Source: APNM01 sp040361335 (GTDB lineage Bacteria; Pseudomonadota; Gammaproteobacteria; Nevskiales; Salinisphaeraceae). From it: 64,000 bases of DNA. The translations under genes and the position numbers were made by a program. Under the pieces are notes generated by a model that saw only the letters and a program-made list of their open reading frames with translations, made no database searches and was not told where the DNA came from. This document shows, piece after piece, positions 8,572 through 18,420 of the stretch; position 1 is the first letter of the stretch; every line of letters starts with the position of its first letter. Location of the stretch: positions 47,473-111,472 of the forward strand of contig NZ_APNM01000012.1 in the NCBI RefSeq assembly GCF_040361335.1. Direction: 5' to 3'.

Positions 8572-9433
8572 GGCGTCCGCTCCAGTCGCGTGCGAATTGC
8601 CGGGCCGCGCGGCCGCTGCGGGCGCCGCGGGCCAGGGCCCATTGCAGGGCGGCGCGCTCCATCTCCGCCTCGTCCTCGATGTCCGCATCAAGCTCGCGCA
8701 ACTGCGCGCGCACGATGGCCAGGTAGGTCTCCTGGTCGAACGGATGGAAGGACAGCCAGAGACCGAAGCGCTCCGACAGGGAGATCTTCTCCTCCACGGC
8801 GTCGCCGTGGTGGATCTCGCCGTCGACGTTGCGGGCCTCGCGGTTCTCGTCGAGGTATTCGGGCAGCAGGTGGCGGCGGTTCGAGGTGGCGTACACCAGG
8901 ACGTTGTCCGGCGGTGCCGCCACCGAGCCCTCCAGGATCGCCTTGAGGGCCTTGTAGCTGGCGTCGCCGCTCTCGAAGGAGAGGTCGTCGGCGAACAGCA
9001 CGAAACGCTCCGGGCGGTCGTATAGCGGCGCGACGATGTCGGGCAGGTCCACCAGATGGTGGGCCTCGACCTCGATCAGGCGCAGGCCGTCGCCGGCATA
9101 GGCGGTGCGCAGGGCCTTGATCAACGACGACTTGCCGGTGCCGCGCGCGCCCCAGAGCAGGGCGTTGTTGGCCGGCAATCCCGCCAGGAACTGCCGGGTG
9201 TTGCGCACCAGCGCCTGTTTCTGGCGCTCGATGCCGTGCAGGGCGTCGAGATCGACGGCGTGCGGGTGGGCGACCGCCTCCAGCCGTCCCGGCGGGCGCC
9301 AGCGGAAGGCGGAGGCCGACCAGTCGGGCTCGCTTGCCGGCGCGTCAGGGTCGAGCCGTGCCAGGGCCCGCTCGGCGCGGGCCAGCAGCGTCTCCAGCCG
9401 GTCCAGCAGTCGGTCCGTGTCGGTCGGTGTCAT
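8561..9433 (-). CDS. DUF815-type AAA ATPase
   Basis: ATP-binding protein of 290 residues. A helical N-terminal part (MTPTDTDRLLDRLETLLARA) precedes a P-loop (WGARGTGKSSLIKALR) at about residue 100. Next come a Walker B-like FVLFADDLSFE and a sensor-like VLVYATSNRRHLLPE. The C-terminal part (SERFGLWLSFHPFDQETYL) is typical of the family. These proteins resemble clamp-loader or DnaA-type AAA modules, but their role is not established. The downstream thioesterase overlaps it. Confidence 0.85.
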   Translation of the reverse strand: MTPTDTDRLLDRLETLLARAERALARLDPDAPASEPDWSASAFRWRPPGRLEAVAHPHAVDLDALHGIERQKQALVRNTRQFLAGLPANNALLWGARGTGKSSLIKALRTAYAGDGLRLIEVEAHHLVDLPDIVAPLYDRPERFVLFADDLSFESGDASYKALKAILEGSVAAPPDNVLVYATSNRRHLLPEYLDENREARNVDGEIHHGDAVEEKISLSERFGLWLSFHPFDQETYLAIVRAQLRELDADIEDEAEMERAALQWALARGARSGRAARQFARDWSGRHGL

Positions 9434-9479
9434 GGCGCGGCATCATGCCAGAATGCCGCGCTCGGGCAAGCCCCGCCGG

Positions 9480-9884
9480 TCAGAGTCCGGGCAGGCCCGC
9501 CTGCTCCGGCAACAGCCCGGCGAGGGCGTCCGGCGACAGGCCGTCGCCAAGGTCGCCGGACGGCAGGCCGCCACCGAGCTGGTCGAGCGGACCGCCCTCG
9601 GCCTGCAGGGTGGCCGCCAGCGCCTCGACACCGGCTTGGACCGCGCCGGGATCCTGTTCGGCGAGACCGACCAGGCTGTGGTTGAGCGATTCCGCGGCGC
9701 TGCCCTGGATCAGGCCGTCGGCACCGACGAGGCTGCCGGCGGCGGCGCCGAGATCGCCGGCGGCGAGGGATTCGCCGCCGGTGGTCAGGGCCGTCTGGAG
9801 CTGGGCGACGAAGGTGGCCGGCTGGGCCTGGGCGGCGCCGGCGACGGCCAGGCAGGCCCCGGCGAGCAGGTAGGTGGCTTTCAT
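9480..9884 (-). CDS. secreted Gly/Leu-rich protein, small
   Basis: A 134-residue frame with a clear signal peptide (MKATYLLAGACLAVAGAAQA, cleavage before QPATF). The mature part is rich in Gly, Leu and Ala, very acidic and without cysteine, and ends in LLPEQAGLPGL. A segment (AEQDPGAVQAGVEALAATL) resembles SDQDPARIQLGLETVLMI in the neighbouring 170-residue protein, so the two are probably paralogues. I recognise no named domain. It is encoded downstream of that gene but beyond a terminator, so it may have its own promoter. Confidence 0.75.
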   Translation of the reverse strand: MKATYLLAGACLAVAGAAQAQPATFVAQLQTALTTGGESLAAGDLGAAAGSLVGADGLIQGSAAESLNHSLVGLAEQDPGAVQAGVEALAATLQAEGGPLDQLGGGLPSGDLGDGLSPDALAGLLPEQAGLPGL

Positions 9885-9974
9885 GGCTTCCCCTGTACGA
9901 AATTATCCATGTTGTTCGTAAGCCAGACTAATGCCTGTGGCGTTTGGCGACAATACGGCCGGCATAAACCGGCA

Positions 9975-10011
9975 TAAAAAGGGCCCGCGGCGGTTTGCCC
10001 GCCACGGGCCC
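9975..10011 (-). terminator. rho-independent terminator
   Basis: Read on the minus strand, GGGCCCGTGGCGGGC pairs across a 4-base loop with the following GCCGCGGGCCC arm and is followed by TTTTTA. It lies about 100 bp after the stop of the 170-residue secreted protein gene and would end the ompA-like/Gly-Leu unit. Confidence 0.8.
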
Positions 10012-10115
10012 AGTCATCCTCCCCTTGGACCCGAGCCTGTTAAACGTCCCTTTATGTTGGCAGTGTCGGGAAGTACACAGGCTCTAGCGTTCCGTGGGCT
10101 CGTGGCCCCGGAACG

Positions 10116-10628
10116 TCAACGAGATAGCAGGCTGGTCACCTGTTCGAGTTGTGCGTTCGAGAAAGCCGAGGAGCCGCCCGGCAGGCCCGGCAGACCGCCG
10201 CCGGCCAGGTCCGGCAGCCCGCCCAGCAGGCCGGCGAGATCGCCGAGCAGGGGCAGGCCGTCGAGGCCCGGCACGGAGCCGGCGCCACCGGGCAGGCCGC
10301 CCAGGAGCTGCTCCAGCACGCCGCTCTCGCCGGCCACACCGATCATCAGAACGGTTTCCAGGCCGAGCTGGATCCGGGCCGGATCCTGGTCCGACAGGAG
10401 GCCGCCCAGTACGTCGTTCAGGCCGGCGCCGGCGGTGCCTTGCAGCAGACCGGAGTTCGCGCCCGCCAGACTGTCGACCAGCGGTGCGGCATCGGCGGTG
10501 GTAAGCGTGGCCACCAGGCCGGAGACGACGCCCTCCGGGCCTACCAGGGCATTGAGGACCTCGCCCTGGGCCGAGGCCGTGCCGCTGAACAGCAGCCCGG
10601 CCAGACTCGCAGCGATAAGTTTCTTCAC
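10116..10628 (-). CDS. secreted Gly/Leu-rich protein with a PLLGDL motif
   Basis: A 170-residue protein with signal peptide MKKLIAASLAGLLFSGTASA. The central part (about 85-155) is a run of LLGGLPGG and LDGLPLLGDLAGLLGGLPD segments, sharing the PLLGDL motif with the 495-residue lipoprotein encoded at 15376. An SD-like GGAGGAAAT lies before the ATG. It sits 55 bp downstream of the OmpA-like gene, in the same direction, so a joint surface role is plausible. Such sequences are sometimes auto-annotated as collagen-like, but there are no Gly-X-Y triplets here. Function unknown. Confidence 0.75.
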   Translation of the reverse strand: MKKLIAASLAGLLFSGTASAQGEVLNALVGPEGVVSGLVATLTTADAAPLVDSLAGANSGLLQGTAGAGLNDVLGGLLSDQDPARIQLGLETVLMIGVAGESGVLEQLLGGLPGGAGSVPGLDGLPLLGDLAGLLGGLPDLAGGGLPGLPGGSSAFSNAQLEQVTSLLSR

Positions 10629-10683
10629 GTGGATTTCCTCCCTAAAAATATCGTGGAACGAATCCTTGCCTTCTCCGCCGCGG

Positions 10684-12189
10684 CTACTCGCTGCGGTCCA
10701 CCACCCGCAGCTCGACGCGGCGGTTGGTGGCGCGGCCCTCCGGATTGTCGGTGCCGTCCGGGTTGGTGTTGTCCGCGATCGGCTCCGACTCGCCGTAGCC
10801 CTCGGCCACGAGGCGGTCGCCGTCGACGCCCTGCTGGATCAGGTACTGGCGTACCGCCTCGGCGCGCTCCTGCGAGAGCTGCCGGTTGTAGCTGGCCGAG
10901 CCGAGCGAGTCGGTATGCCCGGCGATCTCGACCCGGAACTCCGGCGAATCCTTCAGCGCCGTGGCGACGCGGTCGAGGATGCGCTGGGCGCTGGCGGTCA
11001 GCCGCGTGCGGTTGAATTCGAAGTTGACGCCCTGGAGGATCGCGCTCTGGCCCACGGCGCAGCCGTTGGCGAGCACCGCCACGCCCTCCGGCGTGTCCGG
11101 GCATTGATCACGGTCGTCCGGGACGCCGTCGCCGTCGGCGTCCTGCACCAGCGGACAGCCCTTATCGTCGACCTGGGTGCCGGCCGGGGTATTAGGGCAC
11201 TCGTCCTTGTAGTCCGGGACACCGTCGCCGTCGGAGTCGAGCGGGCAGCCCTCGGGGCCGACCTGCACGCCCTTGGGCGTGTTGGGGCACTTGTCCTTGT
11301 AATCCGGCACGCCGTCGCCGTCGGAATCCAGCGGGCAACCCTTGGAATCGACCGCCGCGCCCTTGGGGGTGTTGGGACACTCGTCGTGGATGTCAGGCAC
11401 GCCGTCGCCGTCGCTGTCGGGACGCTCGGCGGGCGCGAAGGTGTAGCGCAGCGACAGCAGCGCGGCGTGCTGCTGGTACTCGGAGTCCAGATCCTGGAAG
11501 TCCGAGCTGCCGGTGGAGAAGCTGGGATCGTCGGTGCCGAAGTAGCGGTAGCCCAGCGATACCGAGGTGTAGTCGGTCAGGTCGTAGCTGATGCCGGCGC
11601 CCACCTGGTAGGCGAAGACCATGTCGTCCTCGTTGAAATCCAGGGCCTCGTAATCCAGGCGCGCGGCACCGACGCCGCCGCCCAGGTAGGGATGCCAGTC
11701 GCCGTCGGCATTGAATTCGTACCAGGCGTTGGCCATCAGCGAGGTGCTGGTGTATTCGCCGTCCGCGCCGCGGGTCTCGCCGTTCTGGTTGCCGAAGCCC
11801 TCCCGGAGCGTGACCCGGTCCAGGTCATTGAGGGCGTAACGGGCCTCGATCTCGGTGCGCCAGCCGTTGTTGTGGGCGTAGCCCAACGCCAGGCTGCCGA
11901 GATAACCGGTGTCGTACTCGGTCTCGAAACTCACCGGGTCGCCCGGCTGGGTGGTGGTGCCGCCCGGAGTCGGAAAGAGGGTGCCCAGCCCCGGGATCAC
12001 CAGGAACCCGCCGCCCGGCGTGGACGTGAAGCTGGGCTCGGTGCGGGTCTCGTTGTCGGCGTCCTTGAGTTCGGTCGCGCCCAGGCCGCCCTCGACATAC
12101 CAGCCCGGCTCGGTGGCGTGGGCCGCGCTACCCGCCAGCAGTATCCCGGCGGCGCCGAGCAGGCTCGGCACGGATCGCTTGATCGTCAT
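10684..12189 (-). CDS. OmpA family outer-membrane protein with thrombospondin type-3 repeats
   Basis: Outer-membrane protein of 501 residues. A signal peptide (MTIKRSVPSLLGAAGILLAG) is followed by an eight-strand beta-barrel domain (about 25-260, ending RYTFAP). Then come four calcium-binding type-3 repeats (DSDGDGVPDxxDxCPxTP, about 265-380) and a C-terminal OmpA/MotB peptidoglycan-binding domain (about 390-501, with EIAGHTDSLGSASYN and RATNRRVEL). The ATG at 12189 is preferred because GGAG lies 8 bases upstream; a GTG at 12198 is in frame. The barrel anchors in the outer membrane, the repeats form a rigid calcium-dependent spacer, and the C-terminus holds the cell wall. Two Gly/Leu-rich secreted proteins follow. 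Confidence 0.92.
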   Translation of the reverse strand: MTIKRSVPSLLGAAGILLAGSAAHATEPGWYVEGGLGATELKDADNETRTEPSFTSTPGGGFLVIPGLGTLFPTPGGTTTQPGDPVSFETEYDTGYLGSLALGYAHNNGWRTEIEARYALNDLDRVTLREGFGNQNGETRGADGEYTSTSLMANAWYEFNADGDWHPYLGGGVGAARLDYEALDFNEDDMVFAYQVGAGISYDLTDYTSVSLGYRYFGTDDPSFSTGSSDFQDLDSEYQQHAALLSLRYTFAPAERPDSDGDGVPDIHDECPNTPKGAAVDSKGCPLDSDGDGVPDYKDKCPNTPKGVQVGPEGCPLDSDGDGVPDYKDECPNTPAGTQVDDKGCPLVQDADGDGVPDDRDQCPDTPEGVAVLANGCAVGQSAILQGVNFEFNRTRLTASAQRILDRVATALKDSPEFRVEIAGHTDSLGSASYNRQLSQERAEAVRQYLIQQGVDGDRLVAEGYGESEPIADNTNPDGTDNPEGRATNRRVELRVVDRSE

Positions 12190-12584
12190 CGTCGTCACTC
12201 CCCGAACGGTTTGAATCCTTGTGCGGCGACCGGCCCGCGACGCGGCGACCGGCGCTGGTTTGCGACGATTTTACGTCGGTCCCGTGCCTTTGTATACGGT
12301 CAAACGTCAGAAAATTGACGCCACTTCACAATAAAGCGGCATATTCTTACTTATAGTGTTGACTATTGCTTACAGCGGTGTTTCGCGGCGGGGGTGCGAC
12401 AAGCCGGGATTACGCGCGCCGCAAGGTAACGGCGATCGATGGCGCCGGGCCGGGGGATGCCTGAAAGCGGGCGTGTATCCGCACGAGCCGTCCACGCGCG
12501 GCGCGAATGGAAATCGTCGCGGACGCGCGACGATCGGGATAGACCGGGGGCCGGCCCGGCGGGATGCCGGGCCGGCGGCGAGGC
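12190..12584. other. intergenic region upstream of the ompA-like gene; AT-rich, candidate control DNA
   Basis: No gene seen in 395 bp. An AT-rich patch (about 12285-12375) contrasts with the GC-rich surroundings and includes a perfect inverted repeat, CGTCAGAAAATTGACG, at 12305-12320. This is a possible operator or promoter area for the minus-strand OmpA-like gene. Open frames crossing the region have no ribosome-binding site and atypical composition. Confidence 0.5.
12551..12577 (-). terminator. GC-rich hairpin just after ettA
   Basis: GCCGGCCCGGC and GCCGGGCCGGC form a perfect 11-bp stem with a 5-base loop, beginning about 10 bp beyond the ettA stop. There is no T-run, so intrinsic termination is uncertain; it may stabilise the mRNA end. 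Confidence 0.4.
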
Positions 12585-14246
<1,662 letters not shown>

Positions 14247-14334
14247 AAGGACTCGGCTGTTGGCCGCAGGGGGTCGGTTCGAAGCGGGCGCGTATTATCC
14301 GGCAGGGGTCGCGCCGGTGTCACGTCCGGGGCGG

Positions 14335-14395
14335 GACTAAGATCAATTTAGTCTAAAAAAATTTATGCATATAACCGTGAATGTCTTCTAATCGC
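14335..14395 (+). promoter_or_regulatory. AT-rich control block upstream of cysH with inverted repeats
   Basis: A 60-bp AT-rich island in GC-rich DNA, 130-190 bp before the cysH start. It contains GACTAA-GATCAAT-TTAGTC (perfect 6-bp arms, 14335-14353) and the near-palindrome TTTATGCATATAA. LysR-type activators such as CysB bind imperfect palindromes in AT-rich DNA, so a sulfur-control site is a reasonable guess, no more. Confidence 0.35.
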
Positions 14396-14521
14396 GGCCG
14401 GCGATACGGATACTGCACGCACTCACGGGCCGCCGGGGCGCGGCGCCCACCCTGCACCAGGGCTCCCGCACCGTGCCGACGCGGCCGCTGACGGACCCGA
14501 ACACCATCCAGGAGCATCGCA

Positions 14522-15151
14522 GTGAACATCGACGTCGACAAGGCGAACGCGGAACTCGAGGACAAGCACCCGCTGGACATCGTCCGCTGGGCCACGGCCC
14601 TCGGCGGCAAGTGCATCGTGACCACCAACTTCGGTCCCTACGAGGCGGTGATCCTGCACCTGGTGCATCGCGTGCAGCCGGACATGCCCGTGGTCTGGGC
14701 GGACTCCGGTTACGGCACCCGCTATACCTACCAGTTCGCGGAGAAGCTGATCGCCGACCTGGGCCTGAACATGCACGTCTATAACCCGCTGCAGTCGGCG
14801 GCCCGGCGCGACGCGATCATGGGCATCCCGGACGTCGACGACCCGCGCCACGAGGAATTCACCAACCAGGTGAAGCTGGAGCCCTTCCAGCGCGCCATGC
14901 GCGAAATGCAGCCGGATGTCTGGCTGACCGCGATCCGCCGCGACCAGACCGAGTTCCGGAAGAACCTGAACGTGGTCACCCAGGACAAGCCCGGCGGCGT
15001 GGTCAAGGTCGCGCCCGTGTTCCATTGGACGGAGGCCGACATGCAGGCCTACCTGGACGAGCATGGCCTGCCCAACGAGACCCGCTACTACGATCCCACC
15101 AAGGTCCTGGGCAACCGGGAGTGCGGCCTGCACAACCGCTTCACCGCCTGA
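14522..15151 (+). CDS. cysH: phosphoadenylyl-sulfate reductase (CysH)
   Basis: Assimilatory sulfate reduction enzyme of 209 residues: reduces PAPS to sulfite with thioredoxin or glutaredoxin. The catalytic ECGLH motif stands at the C-terminus. The Cys-Cys/CxxC pairs that hold the iron-sulfur cluster of APS reductases are absent, so PAPS is the expected substrate. It is somewhat shorter than the E. coli enzyme. The start is GTG with AGGAG 8 bases upstream. An intrinsic terminator follows at 15182. No other cys genes are in the window. Confidence 0.9.
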   Translation: MNIDVDKANAELEDKHPLDIVRWATALGGKCIVTTNFGPYEAVILHLVHRVQPDMPVVWADSGYGTRYTYQFAEKLIADLGLNMHVYNPLQSAARRDAIMGIPDVDDPRHEEFTNQVKLEPFQRAMREMQPDVWLTAIRRDQTEFRKNLNVVTQDKPGGVVKVAPVFHWTEADMQAYLDEHGLPNETRYYDPTKVLGNRECGLHNRFTA

Positions 15152-15181
15152 CCGGTTTCGCCGGTCACCTGCCTTGCAGGG

Positions 15182-15220
15182 AAGGCCCGCCTCGCGACGA
15201 GGCGGGCCTTTTTCTTTTTT
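15182..15220 (+). terminator. rho-independent terminator after cysH
   Basis: A 13-bp perfect stem (AAGGCCCGCCTCG / CGAGGCGGGCCTT) with a 3-base loop, then TTTCTTTTTT. It lies 30 bp after the cysH stop. Confidence 0.95.
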
Positions 15221-15375
15221 GCCTACGAGATCGAGCAGGCTTTCTCCTACAAATGAAGCGGCATTTCTCCGCTATGACGGTTTTTTGACGCTGCGAATAA
15301 TCCCCCTAAACGCGCCGAGGGCGCCAAAAGGACATCCAACAATCCAATCCCTGAACGGGAAGGGGGGTATTTACC

Positions 15376-16863
15376 ATGTGGACTCGAGCCACTCATTTCG
15401 TGACGTGTGCCTTTCTGGCGGCGTCACTCGCCTTCGTCGCCGGCTGCGGCGGCTCCTCCGGCGGTGACAGCAATGCCGTCGACCAGCCGGTATCGGTCGG
15501 CGGCAACAACGCCACCGGGCCGGCCGATCCGGTCCAGGACGCGCTCCTGGGCGTCGGCGGCCAGCTCGGCGCCGCCCCGGTCGTCGGCGAGACCGCCGAA
15601 GCCCTGATCGCGGCCCTCGTCGCCCTGCTGGACGTGCCCGACGGTCTCGCCGGCGGCTTCGAGGAATTCCTGATGACCCAGGATCCGGAGGCGCTCCTGG
15701 ACGGCGGCGAGATCTCCGGCGACGCGCTCCTGAGTTTCTCCGCCGGTCTCGTCGAGACGATCGAGCAGCTCACCGAGGAGGGCAAGGCCCTGCCCGGCGG
15801 CGAGATGCTCACATCGCTGCTGCTGGACCTGGAGCGCCAGGTCCAGGAGGGCATCACCGGCGAGACCGAGGGCGGCAACCTCACCGCCGTGACCGATCTG
15901 CTGGTGCAGATCGCCAATCTCCTGCAGGGGATGTCCCAGCAGGTGCCCGATCAAGTCGAGAGCGCGCCGCTGGTCGGCGACCTGTTCTCGGCGCTGGGTG
16001 GTGCGCTGCTGGATATCTCGGGCCTGTTCGATGCGATCGGTCGCCTCGAGGGTGACGAGGCCAGCGCCGCGCTCGTGGGCACGCTCGAGGGTGTCGTCTC
16101 CGAACTGGCGGGCTCCCTGCCGGGCGGTGCCGGTGGCGATCTGGCGAGCGCGGGCGAGGAGGCGACGGCCCTGTTCGCCGGTGGCCTGGGCCTGCTCCTG
16201 GATCCGCTGTTCCAGGCGCTGCGCGGCGTGCTGGCGCCGCTGACCGGCGACGAGTCGCCCTTCGGCAATATCCTGACCGCGCTGCTGAGCGTCGATCTGG
16301 ATGCCCTGGGCGGCCTGTCCGGCTTCGCCGACACCATCGAGGGCGGCGGCACGGCGCCGGGCGGCGGCCAGATCCCGCTGCTGTCGGACCTGCTGGCCGG
16401 CTTGCCGTTGCTGGGCGATCTCCTGGCCGGGCTGCTCGGCGGCGACGCCGCCGGCGGGTTGACCACGTTCGACAATGTCGTCGCCAACGGCGGCAGCGGC
16501 GGCGTGCCGCTGCTGGGCGATCTCTTGCAGGGCCTGCCGGGCCTGAGCCAGCCGGGCAGCAGCGAGGACCTTTCGCTGCCGCTGCTGGGCGACCTGCTGA
16601 CCACGCTGCTGGCGCTGGACGGCGACGGCGTGCCCGTCATCGGCAGCATCCTGGATGCCGGCGGCGATGGCAGCGGCGGCGGCCTGGACCTGCCGCTGAT
16701 CGGCGATCTGCTGGATGGGCTCTTGGGCAACCTGTTGGGTCAGGCCGGCGGCATCGACAGCGGCGGCGGCTTCCTGGACGGCCTGGGCGGCATTCCGGTG
16801 CTGGGATCGTTGCTGGATAGCCTGCTGGGCAACCTACTGGGCGGCCTGCTCGGCGGCGGCTGA
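15376..16863 (+). CDS. large Gly/Leu-rich lipoprotein with PLLGDLL repeats
   Basis: A 495-residue predicted lipoprotein: signal peptide with lipobox LAFVAGC (Cys at about 24), then a Gly/Ser-rich linker. Residues about 50-320 are a helical, acidic, Leu-rich region. From about residue 195, and densely from 330 to the end, the motif P-[LVI]-[LIV]-[GS]-[DS]-[LI]-[LF] recurs eight times, e.g. APLVGDLF, IPLLSDLL, LPLLGDLL (twice), VPLLGDLL, VPVIGSIL, LPLIGDLL and IPVLGSLL, spaced by Gly-rich loops. The protein ends in GGLLGGG. It has no cysteine beyond the lipidated one. It is related in motif to the secreted proteins encoded at 9480 and 10116. A GGGGGG ribosome-binding site precedes the ATG, and an intrinsic terminator follows. 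Function unknown; a surface or matrix role is a guess. Confidence 0.8.
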   Translation: MWTRATHFVTCAFLAASLAFVAGCGGSSGGDSNAVDQPVSVGGNNATGPADPVQDALLGVGGQLGAAPVVGETAEALIAALVALLDVPDGLAGGFEEFLMTQDPEALLDGGEISGDALLSFSAGLVETIEQLTEEGKALPGGEMLTSLLLDLERQVQEGITGETEGGNLTAVTDLLVQIANLLQGMSQQVPDQVESAPLVGDLFSALGGALLDISGLFDAIGRLEGDEASAALVGTLEGVVSELAGSLPGGAGGDLASAGEEATALFAGGLGLLLDPLFQALRGVLAPLTGDESPFGNILTALLSVDLDALGGLSGFADTIEGGGTAPGGGQIPLLSDLLAGLPLLGDLLAGLLGGDAAGGLTTFDNVVANGGSGGVPLLGDLLQGLPGLSQPGSSEDLSLPLLGDLLTTLLALDGDGVPVIGSILDAGGDGSGGGLDLPLIGDLLDGLLGNLLGQAGGIDSGGGFLDGLGGIPVLGSLLDSLLGNLLGGLLGGG

Positions 16864-16876
16864 CGGCCGCGGATCA

Positions 16877-16913
16877 CGGAAAACGGAAAACGGAAGACGG
16901 AAAACGGAAGACG
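16877..16913. repeat. heptamer tandem repeat (CGGAAAA/CGGAAGA, five units)
   Basis: Five consecutive 7-base units alternating CGGAAAA and CGGAAGA immediately follow the stop of the 495-residue lipoprotein gene. Related low-complexity DNA (GAAAACGGGG) continues to about 16930. Confidence 0.8.
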
Positions 16914-16953
16914 ACGGTACCGAAAACGGGGTGTGACGACGCGCCCCGGCCTG

Positions 16954-16987
16954 GGCGGGCACGCTTGGCGTGACCCGCCTCTTTTTT
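16954..16987 (+). terminator. rho-independent terminator after the Gly/Leu-rich lipoprotein gene
   Basis: GGCGGG-ACGC and GCGT-CCCGCC pair around a short loop, with one bulge on each side, and are followed by CTCTTTTTT. Orientation fits the plus-strand gene; mltF ends convergently at 17002. Confidence 0.8.
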
Positions 16988-17001
16988 GCCCGGCGTACCC
17001 G

Positions 17002-18420
17002 TTACAGCACGGGCGTGTCGATCTCCAGGGCCCGCTCGCCCGGGGGCGGGGCGGCGCCCTGCCCGCCGGTCAGGGCCTCCGGCATCTCCATCTCGGTGTC
17101 GCTGGTCATCCACAGCAGGATGTCGTAATACGCCCGGATGTTGCCGACATAGCCCACCGCCTCGTAGCCGCGGGCATAGCCGTATCGGGTACGCCGGTAG
17201 TAGCGCTCCTGGGTCAGCCAGGGCAGGGCGGCGCGGATGTTCACCCAGGTGTCCGGGTCCTTGCCCGCGGCGTCCAGCAACCGGCGCACGTCCATGACGT
17301 GGCCCATGCCGATGTTATAGGCGGCCAGCGCGATCCAGGTGCGGTCCGGCTCGCGGATGCGTTCGGGCAGCCGCGAACGGATGTCGGTGAAGTAGGCCGC
17401 GCCGCCGCGGATGCTCTGCAGCGGGTCGCGCCGGTTGTCGACGCCCACCTCGCGCGCGGTGTCCCGGGTGAGCATCATCAGGCCGCGTACCTTGGTCGGG
17501 CTGACCGCGTCCGGATTCCAGTGCGATTCCTGGTAGCCGATGGCCGCCAGCAGGCGCCAGTCGACGCCGGTTTCCTCCGCCGCGCGCTGGAAGGCGTCGC
17601 GCCAGCGCGGCAGCCGCTCCTCCACCTGGCGGGCGAAGGTCTTGCCGCCGACGAATCCCAGGCGCTCGACGTGGCCGTAGTAGCGGTCGCGGATGATGTT
17701 GAGCTGCGGTGTCCCGCGGATGCCCTCGATGAACGCCACCGCCTTGTTGTACAACGCCGTGCCGTTGTCCGCGGGAAAGGCCCAGGCCAGGGACTGCGTC
17801 TCGCCCAGGTCGAACGCCACCCGCAGGTCGGTGTAATAGCGCTGATTGAGTTTCACCAGGTTGGCGTCGGCGACGGTCGCGTGAAGGTCGCCTGAGGCCA
17901 CGCGGTGCAGCAGCTCCTCGCTGTTGGCGCGCGGGTCGCGGTGAAACTCGATCTCCGGATGGCGCCGCCGCAGCCAGTCCGCGACCGCGACATGGGCGGG
18001 TACGGTCAGGCGGCCGGCGACGTCGGCCAGCGATGCCGGGCGGTCGTCGCCCGCGCGGTAGACCAGTTGCGGCTGCACCTCCATGTAGGGCGGCGTGAAG
18101 CGCACGCGCCGCTCGCGCGCCGGCGTGATCGCCAGACCGGCGGCGAAATGCGCGCGCCCGTCGCGCACCGCGGTGATCGCCGCCGCGCGGTCGGGCACGA
18201 CCACCACGTCGAGCTCGGCGCCGAGGCGCTGCGCGAACCGGCTGGCCAGGTCGTACTCGAAGCCGGTGGCGCCCGCCGCGCCCAGGTAGTAGGTGGTCGC
18301 CGAGTTCACGGTCGCCATGCGGAGGACGCCGGCGCGCTTCACCTCCTGCAATGGGGAGTCGGTCGGCGAACAGGTCGCCACGGCGCCGAGCGCCACCAGG
18401 GCCAGCGCGATGCGCCGCAT
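17002..18420 (-). CDS. mltF: membrane-bound lytic murein transglycosylase F
   Basis: Periplasmic peptidoglycan-cleaving enzyme of 472 residues. After the N-terminal hydrophobic segment (MRRIALALVALGAVAT) comes a family-3 solute-binding-like domain (about 30-260, starting VKRAGVLRMATVNSATTYY). Next is an SLT catalytic domain (about 280-440) with the catalytic Glu in AIGYQESHW and the GLMMLT segment. The start is unclear: the ATG at 18420 puts the signal segment first, but in-frame starts up to 18708 exist and none has a good ribosome-binding site. The VATC sequence is a poor lipobox. It neighbours purL, as in many gammaproteobacteria. Confidence 0.9.
   Translation of the reverse strand: MRRIALALVALGAVATCSPTDSPLQEVKRAGVLRMATVNSATTYYLGAAGATGFEYDLASRFAQRLGAELDVVVVPDRAAAITAVRDGRAHFAAGLAITPARERRVRFTPPYMEVQPQLVYRAGDDRPASLADVAGRLTVPAHVAVADWLRRRHPEIEFHRDPRANSEELLHRVASGDLHATVADANLVKLNQRYYTDLRVAFDLGETQSLAWAFPADNGTALYNKAVAFIEGIRGTPQLNIIRDRYYGHVERLGFVGGKTFARQVEERLPRWRDAFQRAAEETGVDWRLLAAIGYQESHWNPDAVSPTKVRGLMMLTRDTAREVGVDNRRDPLQSIRGGAAYFTDIRSRLPERIREPDRTWIALAAYNIGMGHVMDVRRLLDAAGKDPDTWVNIRAALPWLTQERYYRRTRYGYARGYEAVGYVGNIRAYYDILLWMTSDTEMEMPEALTGGQGAAPPPGERALEIDTPVL

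Noticed and set aside
7369..8946. 525-codon plus-strand frame opposite the MFS and thioesterase genes
   Set aside because: Antisense shadow with no domain resemblance; the minus strand has clear membrane and hotdog proteins.
10116..10628. Collagen-like protein
   Set aside because: Glycine is frequent but there is no Gly-X-Y periodicity; the pattern is PLLGDL/GGLPG.
9931..12318. 795-codon plus-strand frame opposite the OmpA-like gene
   Set aside because: Antisense to a gene with signal peptide, type-3 repeats and OmpA domain; shadow of that periodic sequence.
15221..15375. Riboswitch in the leader of the 495-residue lipoprotein gene
   Set aside because: The 155-nt leader shows no recognisable conserved aptamer core; only a possible TTGACG -35-like sequence.
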